Assembly (NCBI GenBank): GCA_012271265.1 | Contig: JAAXGQ010000064.1 | Span: 1-37,625, forward strand | Length of the DNA stretch: 37,625 nucleotides | Reading direction: 5' to 3' | Source: Vicinamibacteraceae bacterium | GTDB taxonomy: Bacteria; Acidobacteriota; Vicinamibacteria; Marinacidobacterales; Marinacidobacteraceae | Shown: in pieces, positions 21,733-32,834 of the stretch | How the letters are laid out: each line of letters opens with the position of its first letter | Position numbering within the stretch: the stretch's first letter is position 1 | Notes under the pieces: model-generated | The model's database searches: none | What the model saw: the letters and a program-made list of their open reading frames with translations, nothing else | What the model was told of the DNA's origin: nothing | Translations under genes and position numbers: made by a program

Positions 21733-22365
21733 TCACCTCGAGTAGAGCTCGACGATGAGCTGGTCGCGGATGCGGAGTTGCGGGTCTTCGCCGGTGGGAA
21801 GCGTCGCGACCTTGGCCGTCGCGGGATCTTCGGGCTCCCGCATCAGCCAGTCCGGCACGACGTGCCCCTCGGCCTCCTCCATCACCTGCTTGAAGAAGTC
21901 CTTCTTGCGGGTGCGATCGGCGACCCGCACGACATCGCCCGCGTTCAGGGTGGCGGAGGGCACGTTCACCCGCCGTCCGTTGACCTCGACGTGCCCGTGG
22001 CCGACGAAGAGCCGGGCCGCCGCCCGCGAGGGGGCAAATCCAAGGCGGTAAACGACGTTGTCCAACCGCCGCTCCAGCAATTGCAGCAACGTGGCGCCGG
22101 TGACCGTGCGCTGGCGCTCGGCCCGGCGGAAGGTGCTGCGGAACTGCTTTTCCAGGAGGCCGTAGACGCGCTTCGCCTTCTGCTTTTCCCGGAGCTGGAG
22201 GCCGTAGCCCTGGACCCGGCTCCGGCGGGCCTTGCCGTGGGCGCCGGGGGCGAAGTTGCGCTTGTCGATGGCGCACTTGGGCGTGAGGCACCGCTGCCCC
22301 TTGAGGAACAGCTTGGCGCCTTCCCGCCGGCAGAGCCGGCAGACCGGACCTCGATATCTCGCCAA
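21733..22365 (-). CDS. rpsD: 30S ribosomal protein S4 (zinc-binding form)
   Basis: 210 residues. The N-terminal zinc-finger cysteines C9, C12, C26 and C31 are all present, so this is the C+ form. The S4 RNA-binding domain follows (LERRLDNVVYRLGFAPSRAA, then FVGHGHVEVNGRRVNVPS). S4 starts 30S assembly on 16S rRNA and can act as a translational repressor of this operon in some bacteria. Gaps of 9 and 21 nt separate it from rpsK and rpoA. Confidence 0.97.
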   Translation of the reverse strand: MARYRGPVCRLCRREGAKLFLKGQRCLTPKCAIDKRNFAPGAHGKARRSRVQGYGLQLREKQKAKRVYGLLEKQFRSTFRRAERQRTVTGATLLQLLERRLDNVVYRLGFAPSRAAARLFVGHGHVEVNGRRVNVPSATLNAGDVVRVADRTRKKDFFKQVMEEAEGHVVPDWLMREPEDPATAKVATLPTGEDPQLRIRDQLIVELYSR

Positions 22366-22374
22366 AACGGCCTC

Positions 22375-22773
22375 CTAGTTCCGACGCTTCTTGGGCGGCC
22401 GGCACCCGTTGTGGGGAATCGGCGTGACGTCGCGGATCGAGCGCACTTCAATGCCGGAGGCCGCCACCGCGCGGATCGCGGCCTCCCGCCCGGCTCCCGG
22501 TCCCTTCACCCGCACGTCCACGTGGGTGCAGCCGAGGGAGCGCGCCTCGCGGGCGGCCACGCCGGCCGCCTGCTGGGCGGCGAACGGGGTCTGCTTCCGC
22601 GAACCCCGGAAGCCCTGGGAGCCGGCGCTCGACCAGCAGACCACGTTCCCCGCCGGGTCGGCGAAGGTGATGATCGTGTTGTGGTACGTCGCCTGGATGG
22701 AGACCACTCCGGCGGTCAGGGTGCGGCGCTCGCGCTTCTTTCCGGTGCGGCGCCGTGCCTTTTTCTTGGCCAT
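22375..22773 (-). CDS. rpsK: 30S ribosomal protein S11
   Basis: 132 residues of uS11, part of the 30S platform near the E-site mRNA. Typical segments are [31 protein letters not shown] and the end [18 protein letters not shown]. The lysine/arginine-rich start [17 protein letters not shown] is normal. Two copies of GAGAGGAC precede the ATG in the 51-nt gap, the nearer one ideally spaced, so the ribosome-binding site appears duplicated. Confidence 0.97.
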   Translation of the reverse strand: MAKKKARRRTGKKRERRTLTAGVVSIQATYHNTIITFADPAGNVVCWSSAGSQGFRGSRKQTPFAAQQAAGVAAREARSLGCTHVDVRVKGPGAGREAAIRAVAASGIEVRSIRDVTPIPHNGCRPPKKRRN

Positions 22774-22824
22774 CGTCCTCTCGTGTCCTCTCGTCGTTCC
22801 TCGTCAGCAGGTTGGGACCAGCGG

Positions 22825-23190
22825 TCAGCGGCGCCGCATGCCGATGCGGCGCGGGCCCCGGCGGGTCCGTGCGTTCGTCTTCGTGCGCTGGCCGCGCGCG
22901 GGCAGCCCGCGGCGGTGGCGCAGGCCCCGGTAACAGCCGATGTCCATGAGCCGCTTGAGGTCCATGGAGAGACGCTTGCGGAGCTCTCCCTCGACGTTGC
23001 CCTCCGCGTCGAGGACGCGGCTGATCCGGCTGACATCTTCCTCGGTGAGCTCGCTCACCTTGGCCCCGGGCTCGATCCCGGCCTTGCCGAGGATGTCCCG
23101 GGCGCGCCAGGCCCCGACCCCGTAGATGTAGGTCAGGCCGATGTCGATCCGCTTCGCGCCCGGCAGGTCCACACCCGCGATTCTGGCCAT
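22825..23190 (-). CDS. rpsM: 30S ribosomal protein S13
   Basis: 121 residues of uS13, in the 30S head contacting the 50S subunit and P-site tRNA. It opens with [20 protein letters not shown], has the helix-turn region [19 protein letters not shown], and ends in the basic tail [19 protein letters not shown]. The order rpmJ-rpsM-rpsK-rpsD is conserved. Confidence 0.97.
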   Translation of the reverse strand: MARIAGVDLPGAKRIDIGLTYIYGVGAWRARDILGKAGIEPGAKVSELTEEDVSRISRVLDAEGNVEGELRKRLSMDLKRLMDIGCYRGLRHRRGLPARGQRTKTNARTRRGPRRIGMRRR

Positions 23191-23218
23191 CAGTCTCTCC
23201 CTCGCCTCGCCGCGATCC

Positions 23219-23332
23219 TCATCCCTGGCGCTGCTTGTGTTTCGGGTTCACGCAGATCACCCGCACGACTCTCCGCCGGCGAACGATCTTGCACTTCACG
23301 CAGATCCGCCGGACCGACGTCCGCACCTTCAT
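23219..23332 (-). CDS. rpmJ: 50S ribosomal protein L36 (zinc-binding form)
   Basis: A 37-residue protein beginning [20 protein letters not shown] and ending in NPKHKQRQG. The zinc ligands C11, C14, C27 and H32 are present, so this is the zinc-dependent version. It sits 10 nt after infA and 28 nt before rpsM, its conserved place in the alpha operon. Confidence 0.96.
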   Translation of the reverse strand: MKVRTSVRRICVKCKIVRRRRVVRVICVNPKHKQRQG

Positions 23333-23342
23333 GACGCTTGCC

Positions 23343-23564
23343 TCACTTGCAGCGGTAGACGATCCGTCCCCGGCTCAGGTCGTAGGGCGAGAGCTCCACC
23401 AGCACCCGGTCCCCGGGGAGCACCTTGATGAAACTCTTCCGCATCTTTCCCGAGACGTGAGCGAGGACCTTGTGGTTGCCGGTGTCCAGCTCGACCCGGA
23501 ACATGGCGTTGGGCAACGGCTCGAGAACCGTGGCCTCCACCGAAATCGCTGGTTCCTTGACCAT
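23343..23564 (-). CDS. infA: Translation initiation factor IF-1
   Basis: 73-residue OB-fold protein that binds the A site during initiation. The sequence keeps the family core [40 protein letters not shown] and [15 protein letters not shown]. It starts 4 nt after the map stop and is followed 10 nt later by rpmJ, the usual map-infA-rpmJ order. Confidence 0.97.
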   Translation of the reverse strand: MVKEPAISVEATVLEPLPNAMFRVELDTGNHKVLAHVSGKMRKSFIKVLPGDRVLVELSPYDLSRGRIVYRCK

Positions 23565-23568
23565 GCAG

Positions 23569-24360
23569 TCAGTCTTCCTTTGGCGGGCGGCCGGAAGGGC
23601 GCGGCTCCGCCAGAATCCACGGTCCGTCGTCGGTCACGGCGATCGAACGTTCGAAATGGGCCGAAAGGCTGCCGTCGGCGGTCACGATCGTCCAACGATC
23701 CCTCCTGGTCCTGACGGCGGCGCCGCCGGCGTTCACCATCGGTTCGATGGCGATCACGCTGCCCGGCGCCAGGCGGGCGCCCCGCCCCGGCCTCCCGAAA
23801 TTGGGAATCCAGGGCTGCTCGTGCAGCGAGGTGCCGATCCCGTGGCCGCCGAGCTCCCGGACCACGGAGTAGCCGTTCCCTTCCACATGCGTCTGGACGG
23901 CGTGGCCGATGTCGGAAACCCGCGCTCCGGGGCGGGCCGCGCGGATCCCGGCGTGGAGAGCCTGCTCGGTCACCTCCAGGAGGCGCGCCTTCTCCTCGCT
24001 GATCTCCCCCACCGGGACGGTCATCGCGTTGTCTCCGTAGTAGCCCCCCACGATGCAGCCGAAGTCCAGGCCGACGATGTCGCCCTCGCGGAGCCGCCGC
24101 CAGCGGGACGGAATCCCGTGCACCACCTCCTGGTTCACCGAGACGCAGAGCGACCTCGGGAACCGGCCGGCGCCCTGGACGTGGTAGCCCTTGAAGGCCG
24201 GCGCCACGCCGTGGCGGCGCAGGTTGTTCGCGGCGACCCGGTCGAGATGGTGGGTCGTCACGCCCGGTTCCACCTCGCGGGCGACGAGATGCAGGGTCTC
24301 CACGGTGATGGCGTTCGCCTCGTGCAGGCGTTCGAGCTCGCGGCCGGAGCGGAGGTTCAC
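23569..24360 (-). CDS. map: Methionine aminopeptidase, type I
   Basis: 263-residue metalloprotease removing the initiator methionine from nascent proteins. All ligands of the dinuclear metal site are present at the E. coli spacing: D99, D110, H173, E206 and E237, with H81 and H180 as the active-site histidines. The SH3-like extra N-terminal domain of actinobacterial enzymes is absent. A 13-residue Pro/Arg-rich tail follows the fold. The ATG overlaps the adk stop by 4 nt. Confidence 0.97.
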   Translation of the reverse strand: MNLRSGRELERLHEANAITVETLHLVAREVEPGVTTHHLDRVAANNLRRHGVAPAFKGYHVQGAGRFPRSLCVSVNQEVVHGIPSRWRRLREGDIVGLDFGCIVGGYYGDNAMTVPVGEISEEKARLLEVTEQALHAGIRAARPGARVSDIGHAVQTHVEGNGYSVVRELGGHGIGTSLHEQPWIPNFGRPGRGARLAPGSVIAIEPMVNAGGAAVRTRRDRWTIVTADGSLSAHFERSIAVTDDGPWILAEPRPSGRPPKED

Positions 24361-24944
24361 GATGTCACCCCCGGGGACGCGGCCACCGCGCCATCGAGCG
24401 CGGAGCGGAGCCGGGCGAAGATGTCCGCCCGGGACCCGACGCCGGAGACTTCGACCACGCGGCCGCCGTACCAGGCGAGCATCGGACGCGACTCGGCCGC
24501 GTGGACCGCGAACCGCTGACGCGCGGCGTCGCTCGCGTCGTCCTCCCGGCCTTCGAGCTGCTGGCGGCGAAGGAGCCGCTGCTCGAGCTCGGCGCGCGGC
24601 ACGGCGATGTTCACCAGACGCGGCGCCGCGCCCAACCGGTCCAGCACCCGGTCGAGCGCCTCGGCCTGCGCCCGGTTCCTCGGGTACCCGTCGAGGATGA
24701 AGCCCGCGCGGCAGTCCGGCCGGGCGACCCGCTCCTCGACGATGCCGAGGACGATCCGGTCGCTCACCAGCCGGCCCCGACGCATGATCTCCCGCGCCGC
24801 CCGGCCGAGTTCCGTGCCCTCCGCGACCGCTTCCCGGAGGATGGCGCCGGTGGAGATGTGCGGAAGCCCCAGGGCGGCGGACAGCCTGGCGGCCTGCGTC
24901 CCCTTGCCCGCCCCGGGGGGGCCGAGCAGCACGACCGCGGTCAT
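24357..24944 (-). CDS. adk: Adenylate kinase, short-LID type
   Basis: 195 residues, interconverting ATP + AMP and 2 ADP. The P-loop is G8-PPGAGKGT16. The AMP site has STGAILR, where most enzymes have STGDMLR, and the lid-side helix reads ILDGYPRNRAQAEAL. The lid is the short form without zinc-finger or long beta insertion (LEGREDDASDAARQRF), which explains the length below the usual ~215. It lies between secY and map, its normal place, overlapping map by 4 nt. Confidence 0.96.
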   Translation of the reverse strand: MTAVVLLGPPGAGKGTQAARLSAALGLPHISTGAILREAVAEGTELGRAAREIMRRGRLVSDRIVLGIVEERVARPDCRAGFILDGYPRNRAQAEALDRVLDRLGAAPRLVNIAVPRAELEQRLLRRQQLEGREDDASDAARQRFAVHAAESRPMLAWYGGRVVEVSGVGSRADIFARLRSALDGAVAASPGVTS

Positions 24945-24972
24945 CTTCGCCTGCCTCCTGCCAACCCGGCGC

Positions 24973-26355
<1,383 letters not shown>

Positions 26356-26358
26356 CGG

Positions 26359-26880
26359 TCAGCTCTCCCGTCCGCTCTTCCGCCCGGGAAGGACCTCGGC
26401 GGTCCCGCCGGCGGCCTCGATGGCGCGGCGCGCGGCCGCGCTGAACGCATGGGCGCGCACGGTGAGCTCCCGATCGAGGGCGCCCTTCGCGAGGATCTTG
26501 ATGCGGAATCGGCGCGGCCGGACGAGCTCGGGCGGCGATCCCTCGGGACCGCGCTGGACCAGCCGGGCGCGGCGCACCAGCCGGGCGGCGACGAGCTCCT
26601 CCGGGCCGACCACCGCTCCCTCGTCGAAGCGGTTCAGGTCGCCGAGGTTCACGACCTCGTTCCCGACCCGAAAGATGTTGGTGAACCCGCGCTTGGGAAC
26701 CCGGCGAATCAGAGGCATCTGCCCGCCCTCGAAGCCCCGCCGCAGGGAATAGCCGGACCGCGAGCGGGCCCCCTTGTGGCCGCGCCCGGCCGTCTTGCCG
26801 GTGCCCGAACCGGGGCCGCGGCCCACCCGCTTTCTGGCACGGGTCGCCCCCGGCGGGGGTTGCAACTGGTGAAGGCTCAC
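26359..26880 (-). CDS. rplO: 50S ribosomal protein L15
   Basis: 173 residues of uL15. The glycine-rich N-terminal extension that threads into 23S rRNA is clear ([20 protein letters not shown], then [20 protein letters not shown]). The globular domain follows with [20 protein letters not shown]. It is about 25 residues longer than typical owing to an insert near 105-120 and a charged C-terminal tail. Confidence 0.96.
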   Translation of the reverse strand: MSLHQLQPPPGATRARKRVGRGPGSGTGKTAGRGHKGARSRSGYSLRRGFEGGQMPLIRRVPKRGFTNIFRVGNEVVNLGDLNRFDEGAVVGPEELVAARLVRRARLVQRGPEGSPPELVRPRRFRIKILAKGALDRELTVRAHAFSAAARRAIEAAGGTAEVLPGRKSGRES

Positions 26881-26899
26881 GTTCGCTGGGGTCCTTGCT

Positions 26900-27127
26900 T
26901 CACTCGGAAGCGTCTTCGGCCGCGCCGCCCTCCCGGCCCACGATCCGGACCAGGTGGGGAATCCGGCGCACCATGCCCCGGATCATCACGGTGTCGGGAC
27001 GGGTGACGACCGCCCCCGTGCGGCGGAGGCCAAGGCCGCGCACCACTTCGCGCTGGTAGCGGGTCGATCCGGCCAGGCCCCGGACCAGCTTGATCCGCAG
27101 CCGACCCGCCGTTTCGTTCGCAGCCAT
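26900..27127 (-). CDS. rpmD: 50S ribosomal protein L30
   Basis: 75 residues of uL30 with the expected start [20 protein letters not shown], the mid segment [20 protein letters not shown] and HLVRIVG. ATG 27127 with GGTGG upstream is preferred over a GTG at 27139. An acidic 11-residue tail (GGAAEDASE at its end) is an addition to the normal ~60 residues. Confidence 0.95.
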   Translation of the reverse strand: MAANETAGRLRIKLVRGLAGSTRYQREVVRGLGLRRTGAVVTRPDTVMIRGMVRRIPHLVRIVGREGGAAEDASE

Positions 27128-27148
27128 AGCGTTTTCCACCGTTTTCCG

Positions 27149-27697
27149 TCAGGCGCGGATTTCCGCCTCGATCACGCTCACGTCCTTGCCGCGCAGCTCG
27201 GCCACCTGCTCCTTGGAGCGGAGCGAGAGCAGACCCGCCATCGTCGCCTCGACCACGTTCTTGGGGTTCGCGGTGCCGAGCGACTTGGTGAGGATGTCCT
27301 TGATGCCGGCGAGTTCGATGACCGCCCGGACGGGGCCGCCGGCGATGACCCCGGTCCCCTTGGAGGCCGGCTTGAGCAGCACGCGGCCGGCGCCGAACAC
27401 GCCGGTGACGGTGTGGGCGATCGTGGTCTCCTCCCGGGGAATCACGGTGAGGTTCTTCTTGGCGATCTCGATGCCCTTCTTGATCGCGGCGGGGACCTCG
27501 CGGGCCTTGCCGAGCCCGAAGCCCACCTTGCCGTCCTCGTTGCCGACGACGACCAGCGCGGAGAAGGAGAGGTTCTTGCCGCCCTTGACCACCTTGGTGA
27601 CCCGGTTGATGGAGACCACCTTGTCTTTCAGATCCGGATCGCCGGTGCGGTCCGCCTGGGTCTGGCGCCGCGGCTTCCGTCCGCCCATGCCTAGCAT
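27149..27697 (-). CDS. rpsE: 30S ribosomal protein S5
   Basis: 182 residues of uS5, involved in decoding fidelity and mRNA helicase activity of the 30S. The dsRBD-like N-domain ([40 protein letters not shown]) and the C-domain ([38 protein letters not shown]) are complete. The start at ATG 27697 overlaps rplR by 7 nt and is favoured over ATG 27688 because AAGGAGGG lies 6 nt before it. Confidence 0.97.
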   Translation of the reverse strand: MLGMGGRKPRRQTQADRTGDPDLKDKVVSINRVTKVVKGGKNLSFSALVVVGNEDGKVGFGLGKAREVPAAIKKGIEIAKKNLTVIPREETTIAHTVTGVFGAGRVLLKPASKGTGVIAGGPVRAVIELAGIKDILTKSLGTANPKNVVEATMAGLLSLRSKEQVAELRGKDVSVIEAEIRA

Positions 27698-28044
27698 CGG
27701 ATGCCCTCCTTACGGACGGCGTCCGCGAAGGCCTTGACCCGGCCGTGGTACTTCACCCCGCCCCGGTCGAACACCACGGTCCCGACCCCGGCGGCGCGAG
27801 CCCGCTCCGCCAGCCGGCGGCCCACCGCGGCGGCTCCCCGCCGGTTGCCTCCGTCGGTCACGCCGACTTCACGACTGCTCGCGGCGACGATGGTGCGTCC
27901 GGCCGCGTCGTCGATGACCTGCGCGTAGAAATGGCGCAGCGAGCGGAACACCGCCAGCCTCGGCCGGTCGGCGACGCCGCGCACCTTCCTGCGGATGCGG
28001 CGATGAATGCGCCGCCGCGACTCGCGGCGGGAAACCCTGGCCAT
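27691..28044 (-). CDS. rplR: 50S ribosomal protein L18
   Basis: 117 residues of uL18, a 5S rRNA-binding protein. It has a basic start ([20 protein letters not shown]), the strand [20 protein letters not shown], and the C-terminal [20 protein letters not shown] characteristic of the family. Its 3' end carries the rpsE ribosome-binding site. Confidence 0.97.
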   Translation of the reverse strand: MARVSRRESRRRIHRRIRRKVRGVADRPRLAVFRSLRHFYAQVIDDAAGRTIVAASSREVGVTDGGNRRGAAAVGRRLAERARAAGVGTVVFDRGGVKYHGRVKAFADAVRKEGIRC

Positions 28045-28086
28045 GACTGTCGTTCCCTGCTTTCGCTGCCTGCGCCTTCCGAGGCC

Positions 28087-28617
28087 TTACGCCTTGGCCT
28101 TGCCGGCCTTCTTGATGAGCCGCTCGCCGGTGTAGCGGACCCCCTTCTGCTTGTAGGGGTCCGGCTTCCGCAGCGCGCGGATGCGGGCGGCCACCTGGCC
28201 GACCATGTGCTTGTCCGCTCCGGACACCACGAGGTGGGTGTTCCGCTCGATGCGGATGTCGATGCCGTCCGGCAGCGGGAACTCGATGGGGTGGGAGTAG
28301 CCCAGGGTGAAGGTGACCTTGCGGCCGGCGGCCTTCGCCCGGTAACCGACTCCGACGATGTCGAGCTCCTTCTGGAAGCCCTTCGTCACCCCGGTCACCG
28401 CGTTCGCGAGGAGCGCCCGGACCAGCCCCCAGGTGGCCCGGGTCCCGGGAGGGGCGCAGGAAACCCTGAGCCGGTTCCCATCCTTCGCGACGGAGAGGCC
28501 GGGGAGGACCGGACTCTTCAGCAGACCCTTCGGACCCCGCACCCGCACCTCGGTCCGGGCGATGTCCACCGAGACCCCGGGCGGGACCTCGATCGCCTTC
28601 GCGCCTATCCGGGACAT
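28087..28617 (-). CDS. rplF: 50S ribosomal protein L6
   Basis: 176 residues of uL6 near the factor-binding site, with its two repeated domains: MSRIGAKAIEVPPGVSVDIA at the start, GVTKGFQKELDIVGVGYRAK in the middle, and the rRNA-contacting GADKHMVGQVAARIRALRKP with DPYKQKGVRYTGERLIKKAG at the end. Gaps are 9 nt to rpsH and 42 nt to rplR. Confidence 0.97.
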   Translation of the reverse strand: MSRIGAKAIEVPPGVSVDIARTEVRVRGPKGLLKSPVLPGLSVAKDGNRLRVSCAPPGTRATWGLVRALLANAVTGVTKGFQKELDIVGVGYRAKAAGRKVTFTLGYSHPIEFPLPDGIDIRIERNTHLVVSGADKHMVGQVAARIRALRKPDPYKQKGVRYTGERLIKKAGKAKA

Positions 28618-28626
28618 CCGCTCACC

Positions 28627-29022
28627 TCACCAGACGTTGAGGAGGACCTCGCCGCCGATGCCCAGCTTGCGGGCCTGGTGGCCGGCCATCACGCCTCGGG
28701 ACGTCGACAGGATCGTGACGCCGAGACCGCCCTGGACCTTGGGGATCCGGGCGTGGGGGACGTAGATCCGGATGCCCGGCCGGGAAACCCGCTTGAGGCC
28801 GCTCAGCGCGTCGCGGTTGCCCGGCAGCCGGCGCAGCGTGATCCGGATCCGGTCCTGGGGGGACGTCGGCACGCGCTCCCAGCCGTCAATGTAGCCCTCC
28901 TCGAGGAGGATGCGGGCGATTTCGGCCTTCATGCGCGAAGCCGGGATGAGGACGACGTCGTGGCGCGCCCGCACGGCGTTGCGGATGCGCGTCAGCATGT
29001 CGGCGATCGGGTCGGACCACAC
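28627..29022 (-). CDS. rpsH: 30S ribosomal protein S8
   Basis: 131 residues of uS8, a primary 16S rRNA binder. It begins DPIADMLTRIRNAVRARHD and ends with the typical TILSTSRGVMAGHQARKLGI and GGEVLLNVW. In E. coli S8 is the autogenous repressor of this operon; no such mRNA target could be recognised here by eye. Confidence 0.97.
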   Translation of the reverse strand: MWSDPIADMLTRIRNAVRARHDVVLIPASRMKAEIARILLEEGYIDGWERVPTSPQDRIRITLRRLPGNRDALSGLKRVSRPGIRIYVPHARIPKVQGGLGVTILSTSRGVMAGHQARKLGIGGEVLLNVW

Positions 29023-29034
29023 GATGGAACCCTC

Positions 29035-29220
29035 CTACCAGCTCGCCTTGACCACGCCGGGGATTTCGCCGGCGAGGGCGAGCTTGCGGAAGCAGAGCCG
29101 GCAGAGGCCGAAACGGCGCAGATAGGCGCGCGACCGGCCGCACTGCCGGCACCGGTTGTAGCGGCGCACCGCGTAACGTGGCTTGGCCTTCGCCTTCGCT
29201 ATCAGGGACTTCTTCGCCAA
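29035..29220 (-). CDS. rpsN: 30S ribosomal protein S14, zinc-binding type Z
   Basis: 61 residues, the short zinc form of uS14. The ligands C24, C27, C40 and C43 are all present, and the chain ends [11 protein letters not shown] as in other type Z proteins. The gene lies between rplE and rpsH as expected. Confidence 0.97.
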   Translation of the reverse strand: MAKKSLIAKAKAKPRYAVRRYNRCRQCGRSRAYLRRFGLCRLCFRKLALAGEIPGVVKASW

Positions 29221-29233
29221 AACGCTCCTCCGC

Positions 29234-29782
29234 TCAGGAATCGCTGCGGGCGAAGGGCATCCCGAAGGCGCGCAGGAGGGCCCGCCCGTCCTCGTCGGAT
29301 GCTGCCGTAGTGACCAGAGTGATGTTCATGCCTCGCGTCTTCTCGATCTTCGCGTAGTCGATCTCGGGAAAGACCGACTGGTCGGTCAGACCCAGCGTGT
29401 AGTTCCCCCGCCCATCGAAAGCCTTGACCGACACTCCGCGGAAGTCGTGGACCCGGGGGAGGGCGATGTTGATCAGCCGGTCGAGGAACTCGTACATCCG
29501 GACCCCGCGCAGTGTGACCCGGGTTCCGACCGGCATTCCGTCGCGGATCTTGAAGTTCGCGATGGACTTCCGGGCGCGGGTGATCACCGCCTTCTGGCCG
29601 CTGATTGCGGTCAGGTCGGAGAGGGCGGCGTCGATGAAGCGATGTTCGCGGGCGCCTTCGCCGACCCCCATGTTCACGACCACTTTGGTGATCTTCGGAA
29701 CCTCGTGGACGCTTCCGACGCCGAGCTCTTGCCGCAGTTCGGGCGCGATCGTCTCACGGTAGCGCTGCTGGAGACGGCTCAC
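29234..29782 (-). CDS. rplE: 50S ribosomal protein L5
   Basis: 182 residues of uL5, the 5S rRNA-binding protein that contacts P-site tRNA. Segments include [40 protein letters not shown] and [20 protein letters not shown], then the closing [20 protein letters not shown]. Its ATG overlaps the rplX stop by 4 nt. Confidence 0.98.
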   Translation of the reverse strand: MSRLQQRYRETIAPELRQELGVGSVHEVPKITKVVVNMGVGEGAREHRFIDAALSDLTAISGQKAVITRARKSIANFKIRDGMPVGTRVTLRGVRMYEFLDRLINIALPRVHDFRGVSVKAFDGRGNYTLGLTDQSVFPEIDYAKIEKTRGMNITLVTTAASDEDGRALLRAFGMPFARSDS

Positions 29783-30132
29783 TTGTCGATCACCCCTTCG
29801 GAGCGGCGGCTGATCCGGACCTTGCGGCCGTCGGAGAGCTTCGCCCGGCCGACCCGGGTCCGGAGGTTCGTCTCCGGGTCGATGATCATCACGTTGCTCA
29901 CCGCGATCGGCGCTTCCCGCTCCACCACGCCGCCCTTGACGTTCTGCCTGGGGTTCGGCCGGGTGTGGCGCTTGATCATGCCGATCCGCTCCACCAGGAC
30001 GCGCCCGGTTTCGGGGAAGACCCGGAGAATCCGCCCGCGCTTGCCGATGTCCTTGCCGGCGATGATCTCGACGAGGTCGTCCTTCCGCACATGCATGCGG
30101 CGGGGAGCCGGCGGCCGTCGTTTCCGGGGCAT
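29779..30132 (-). CDS. rplX: 50S ribosomal protein L24
   Basis: 117 residues of uL24 with the KOW motif [20 protein letters not shown], followed by [20 protein letters not shown] and [21 protein letters not shown] basic proline-rich 12-residue extension ([12 protein letters not shown]) precedes the usual start; an internal ATG would remove it. It starts one base after the rplN stop. Confidence 0.96.
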   Translation of the reverse strand: MPRKRRPPAPRRMHVRKDDLVEIIAGKDIGKRGRILRVFPETGRVLVERIGMIKRHTRPNPRQNVKGGVVEREAPIAVSNVMIIDPETNLRTRVGRAKLSDGRKVRISRRSEGVIDK

Positions 30133-30133
30133 G

Positions 30134-30502
30134 TCAGAGAACCTCCGGCGCCAGGGAGACGATCTTCATGAAGCGCCGCTCCCGCAGCTCCCGCGCCACC
30201 GGGCCGAAGACCCGGGTGCCGGTGGGCTCGCGCTGCTCGTTGATGAGCACGGCGGCGTTGTCTCCGAAACGGATGTAGGAACCGTCGGGGCGTCGGTGCT
30301 CCTTTCTGGTCCGAACGATGACCGCGCGGACCACCGTCCCCTTCTTCAGGTCGCTGCCCGGCGCCGCTTCCCGCACCGAGGCGGTGATCACGTCGCCAAG
30401 GCGGGCGATCCGCCCGACTCCGCCGCCGAGCGGCAGGATGCAGGTCACCCGCCGGGCCCCGGAGTTGTCGGCGACCTGCAGCACCGACTGCATCTGGATC
30501 AT
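30134..30502 (-). CDS. rplN: 50S ribosomal protein L14
   Basis: 122 residues of uL14, at the 50S face that bridges to 16S rRNA. The start [20 protein letters not shown] fixes ATG 30502 although the frame is open further upstream. The rest is typical: [40 protein letters not shown] and [20 protein letters not shown]. It overlaps rpsQ by 4 nt. Confidence 0.97.
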   Translation of the reverse strand: MIQMQSVLQVADNSGARRVTCILPLGGGVGRIARLGDVITASVREAAPGSDLKKGTVVRAVIVRTRKEHRRPDGSYIRFGDNAAVLINEQREPTGTRVFGPVARELRERRFMKIVSLAPEVL

Positions 30503-30744
30503 GAGGCGCGCTCCACGATGCGGAGAAGCCGCCAGCGCTTCGTCTTCGAAAGCGGCCGGCACTCCTCGATCCGGACCCGGTCGCCCATCCGGGCCTCGCC
30601 GTTTTCGTCATGGACGGCGAAGCGGGCCGACTGCTTGAAGCGGCGCTTGTAGAGCCGGTGGCGGACCAGCCGGTCCACGCGCACCGTGATCGTCTTCTGG
30701 GCGCGGTCGGACACGACCGTGCCGGTCTTGATCAGCTTGGGCAT
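30499..30744 (-). CDS. rpsQ: 30S ribosomal protein S17
   Basis: 81 residues of uS17, an OB-fold early-assembly protein. It shows [40 protein letters not shown], and [20 protein letters not shown]. The stop overlaps the rplN start by 4 nt and a 26-nt gap separates it from rpmC. Confidence 0.97.
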   Translation of the reverse strand: MPKLIKTGTVVSDRAQKTITVRVDRLVRHRLYKRRFKQSARFAVHDENGEARMGDRVRIEECRPLSKTKRWRLLRIVERAS

Positions 30745-30770
30745 GACGTCCCTACGTCCTTCCTGGCAGG

Positions 30771-31003
30771 TCAGCCGGCGGCTGGCCGGCTCTCCTCCGC
30801 GATCGCCTCGCGGCGCGCTGCAAGTTCCCGCTCCCGGCGGATCGTGTTCAGCCGCGCGAGTCGCCGGCGCAGCATCTTCACCCGGTGGGTGTGGCCGAGC
30901 TGGCCGGTGGCCGCCTCGAGCCGGGCCTCGAAAAGCTCCCGGGTCGTTTCCTGCTGCTTCTGCACGAGCTCGTCGTGCGTCAGCTCGCGGATGGCGGCGG
31001 GCT

Positions 31004-31007
<4 letters not shown>
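30771..31007 (-). CDS. rpmC: 50S ribosomal protein L29
   Basis: 78 residues of uL29, a two-helix protein near the peptide exit. It has [40 protein letters not shown] and [20 protein letters not shown]. The start is GTG at 31007, overlapping the rplP stop by 4 nt (GTGA); no ATG is available. A 14-residue alanine-rich tail is extra. Confidence 0.95.
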
Positions 31008-31429
<422 letters not shown>

Positions 31430-31468
31430 CGGAGTTCCTCCCGGGTGCTGGCTCTCTTCCCGGCTCCG

Positions 31469-32116
31469 TCAGCGGGGACGCTTCGGGGCAACCACATCGC
31501 TGATCCCCCGGTAGACCCAGCACTTGACCCCGATCTGGCCGTAGGTGGTGAACGCCTCGGCGAGGCCGTAGTCGATGTTCGCCCGCAGGGTGTGGAGCGG
31601 CAGCTGCCCTTCGAGGTACCACTCGGCGCGGGCGATGTCCGCTCCGTTCAGCCGCCCGGCGCAGCGGATGCGCACGCCCCGGGCGCCGTTTCGCATCGTG
31701 TTCTCCACCGCCTTGCGCATGGCCCGGCGGAAGGCGATCCGCTTCTCCAGCTGGAGCGCGATGGACTCGGCGACGAGCTGCGGATCGAGCTCCGGCTTGA
31801 TGACCTCCAGCGGCCGGATGTGGACTTCCTTCTTCGTCCGCTTGCGGAGGTCGCGGGTCAGCTTCTCCACCTCGGTGCCCTTGCGCCCGATGATGATCCC
31901 GGGCCGCGAGGTGTGGATGTAGATGTTCAGCTTGTTGCCGGGCCGCTCGATCTCCACCCGCGAGATGCCGGCGTGGTAGAGCCGGCGCTTCAGCAGCTTC
32001 CGCAGCATGAGGTCTTCATGCAGGGCGTCCTGGTAGCCGCGGTCGGCGTACCAGCGCGAACGCCAGGTCTTGCTGTAGCCGAGGCGGAAGCCGTGAGGGT
32101 GGACTTTCTGACCCAT
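31469..32116 (-). CDS. rpsC: 30S ribosomal protein S3
   Basis: 215 residues of uS3 at the mRNA entry channel. The start [20 protein letters not shown], the KH domain with [20 protein letters not shown], and the C-terminal [20 protein letters not shown] and [20 protein letters not shown] are complete. It starts 3 nt after the rplV stop. Confidence 0.98.
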   Translation of the reverse strand: MGQKVHPHGFRLGYSKTWRSRWYADRGYQDALHEDLMLRKLLKRRLYHAGISRVEIERPGNKLNIYIHTSRPGIIIGRKGTEVEKLTRDLRKRTKKEVHIRPLEVIKPELDPQLVAESIALQLEKRIAFRRAMRKAVENTMRNGARGVRIRCAGRLNGADIARAEWYLEGQLPLHTLRANIDYGLAEAFTTYGQIGVKCWVYRGISDVVAPKRPR

Positions 32117-32119
32117 TCC

Positions 32120-32479
32120 CTATTCCTCTTCGCGGGCGGCGACCCGAATCGTGTAATGGGTCGTGCGGCGGGTGATGCGACGCATCCGGGACCGGCGGCC
32201 GGGCCGTCCGATCACCCGCGACGGACCTTCGTCGGCGAAGGCGGCGGTCACCATGAGCCGCTCCTCGTCGAGCCGGGTGGCTTCCTCGAGCGCCCGCACC
32301 TGGGCGTTCGCAATGGCGGAACGCAGCACCTGCTCGACGATGGGAGCCGCCGCCCGGTTCGTGTTCTTGAGGATCGCGATCGCCTCGCCGACGGGCCTGC
32401 CACGGATGAGATCGAGCACGAGCCGCCCCTTCCGGGCGGACCCCGAGATGCGGGACGCGCGGGCCACGGCTTCGATCAT
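32120..32479 (-). CDS. rplV: 50S ribosomal protein L22
   Basis: 119 residues of uL22, whose beta-hairpin lines the exit tunnel. It has RKGRLVLDLIRGRPVGEAIA, VEQVLRSAIANAQ and the hairpin SRVIGRPGRRSRMRRITRRT followed by the usual THYTIRV. The gap to rpsS is 28 nt. Confidence 0.97.
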   Translation of the reverse strand: MIEAVARASRISGSARKGRLVLDLIRGRPVGEAIAILKNTNRAAAPIVEQVLRSAIANAQVRALEEATRLDEERLMVTAAFADEGPSRVIGRPGRRSRMRRITRRTTHYTIRVAAREEE

Positions 32480-32507
32480 GAGAGCCCCTCCCTCGACGGG
32501 AACGACA

Positions 32508-32792
32508 TCAGCGGCGTCCCTTCGAGCGGTCGGTCTTCACCTTGTGGCCCTTGAAGGTCCGGGTCGGAGAAAACTCGCCGAGCTTGTGCCCGACCATGTT
32601 GTCGGTCACGTAGACGGGGATGAACTTCTTGCCGTTGTGGACGGCAAAGGTGAGGCCCACCATCTGCGGCACGATCGTGGAACGCCGTGACCAGGTCTTG
32701 ATGATCGTCTGGCGGCGGGCGATGTGGGCGTCCTCCACCTTGCGGATCAGGCTCTCCTCGATGAACGGGCCTTTGCCAATGGAACGGGGCAT
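32508..32792 (-). CDS. rpsS: 30S ribosomal protein S19
   Basis: 94 residues of uS19 in the 30S head. It starts [20 protein letters not shown] and has [40 protein letters not shown] and [20 protein letters not shown], an unmodified family profile. Confidence 0.98.
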   Translation of the reverse strand: MPRSIGKGPFIEESLIRKVEDAHIARRQTIIKTWSRRSTIVPQMVGLTFAVHNGKKFIPVYVTDNMVGHKLGEFSPTRTFKGHKVKTDRSKGRR

Positions 32793-32834
32793 CCTGCTTC
32801 TTCCTGCGGGGGCGGTCCTCTGCCTCGGTCGCGG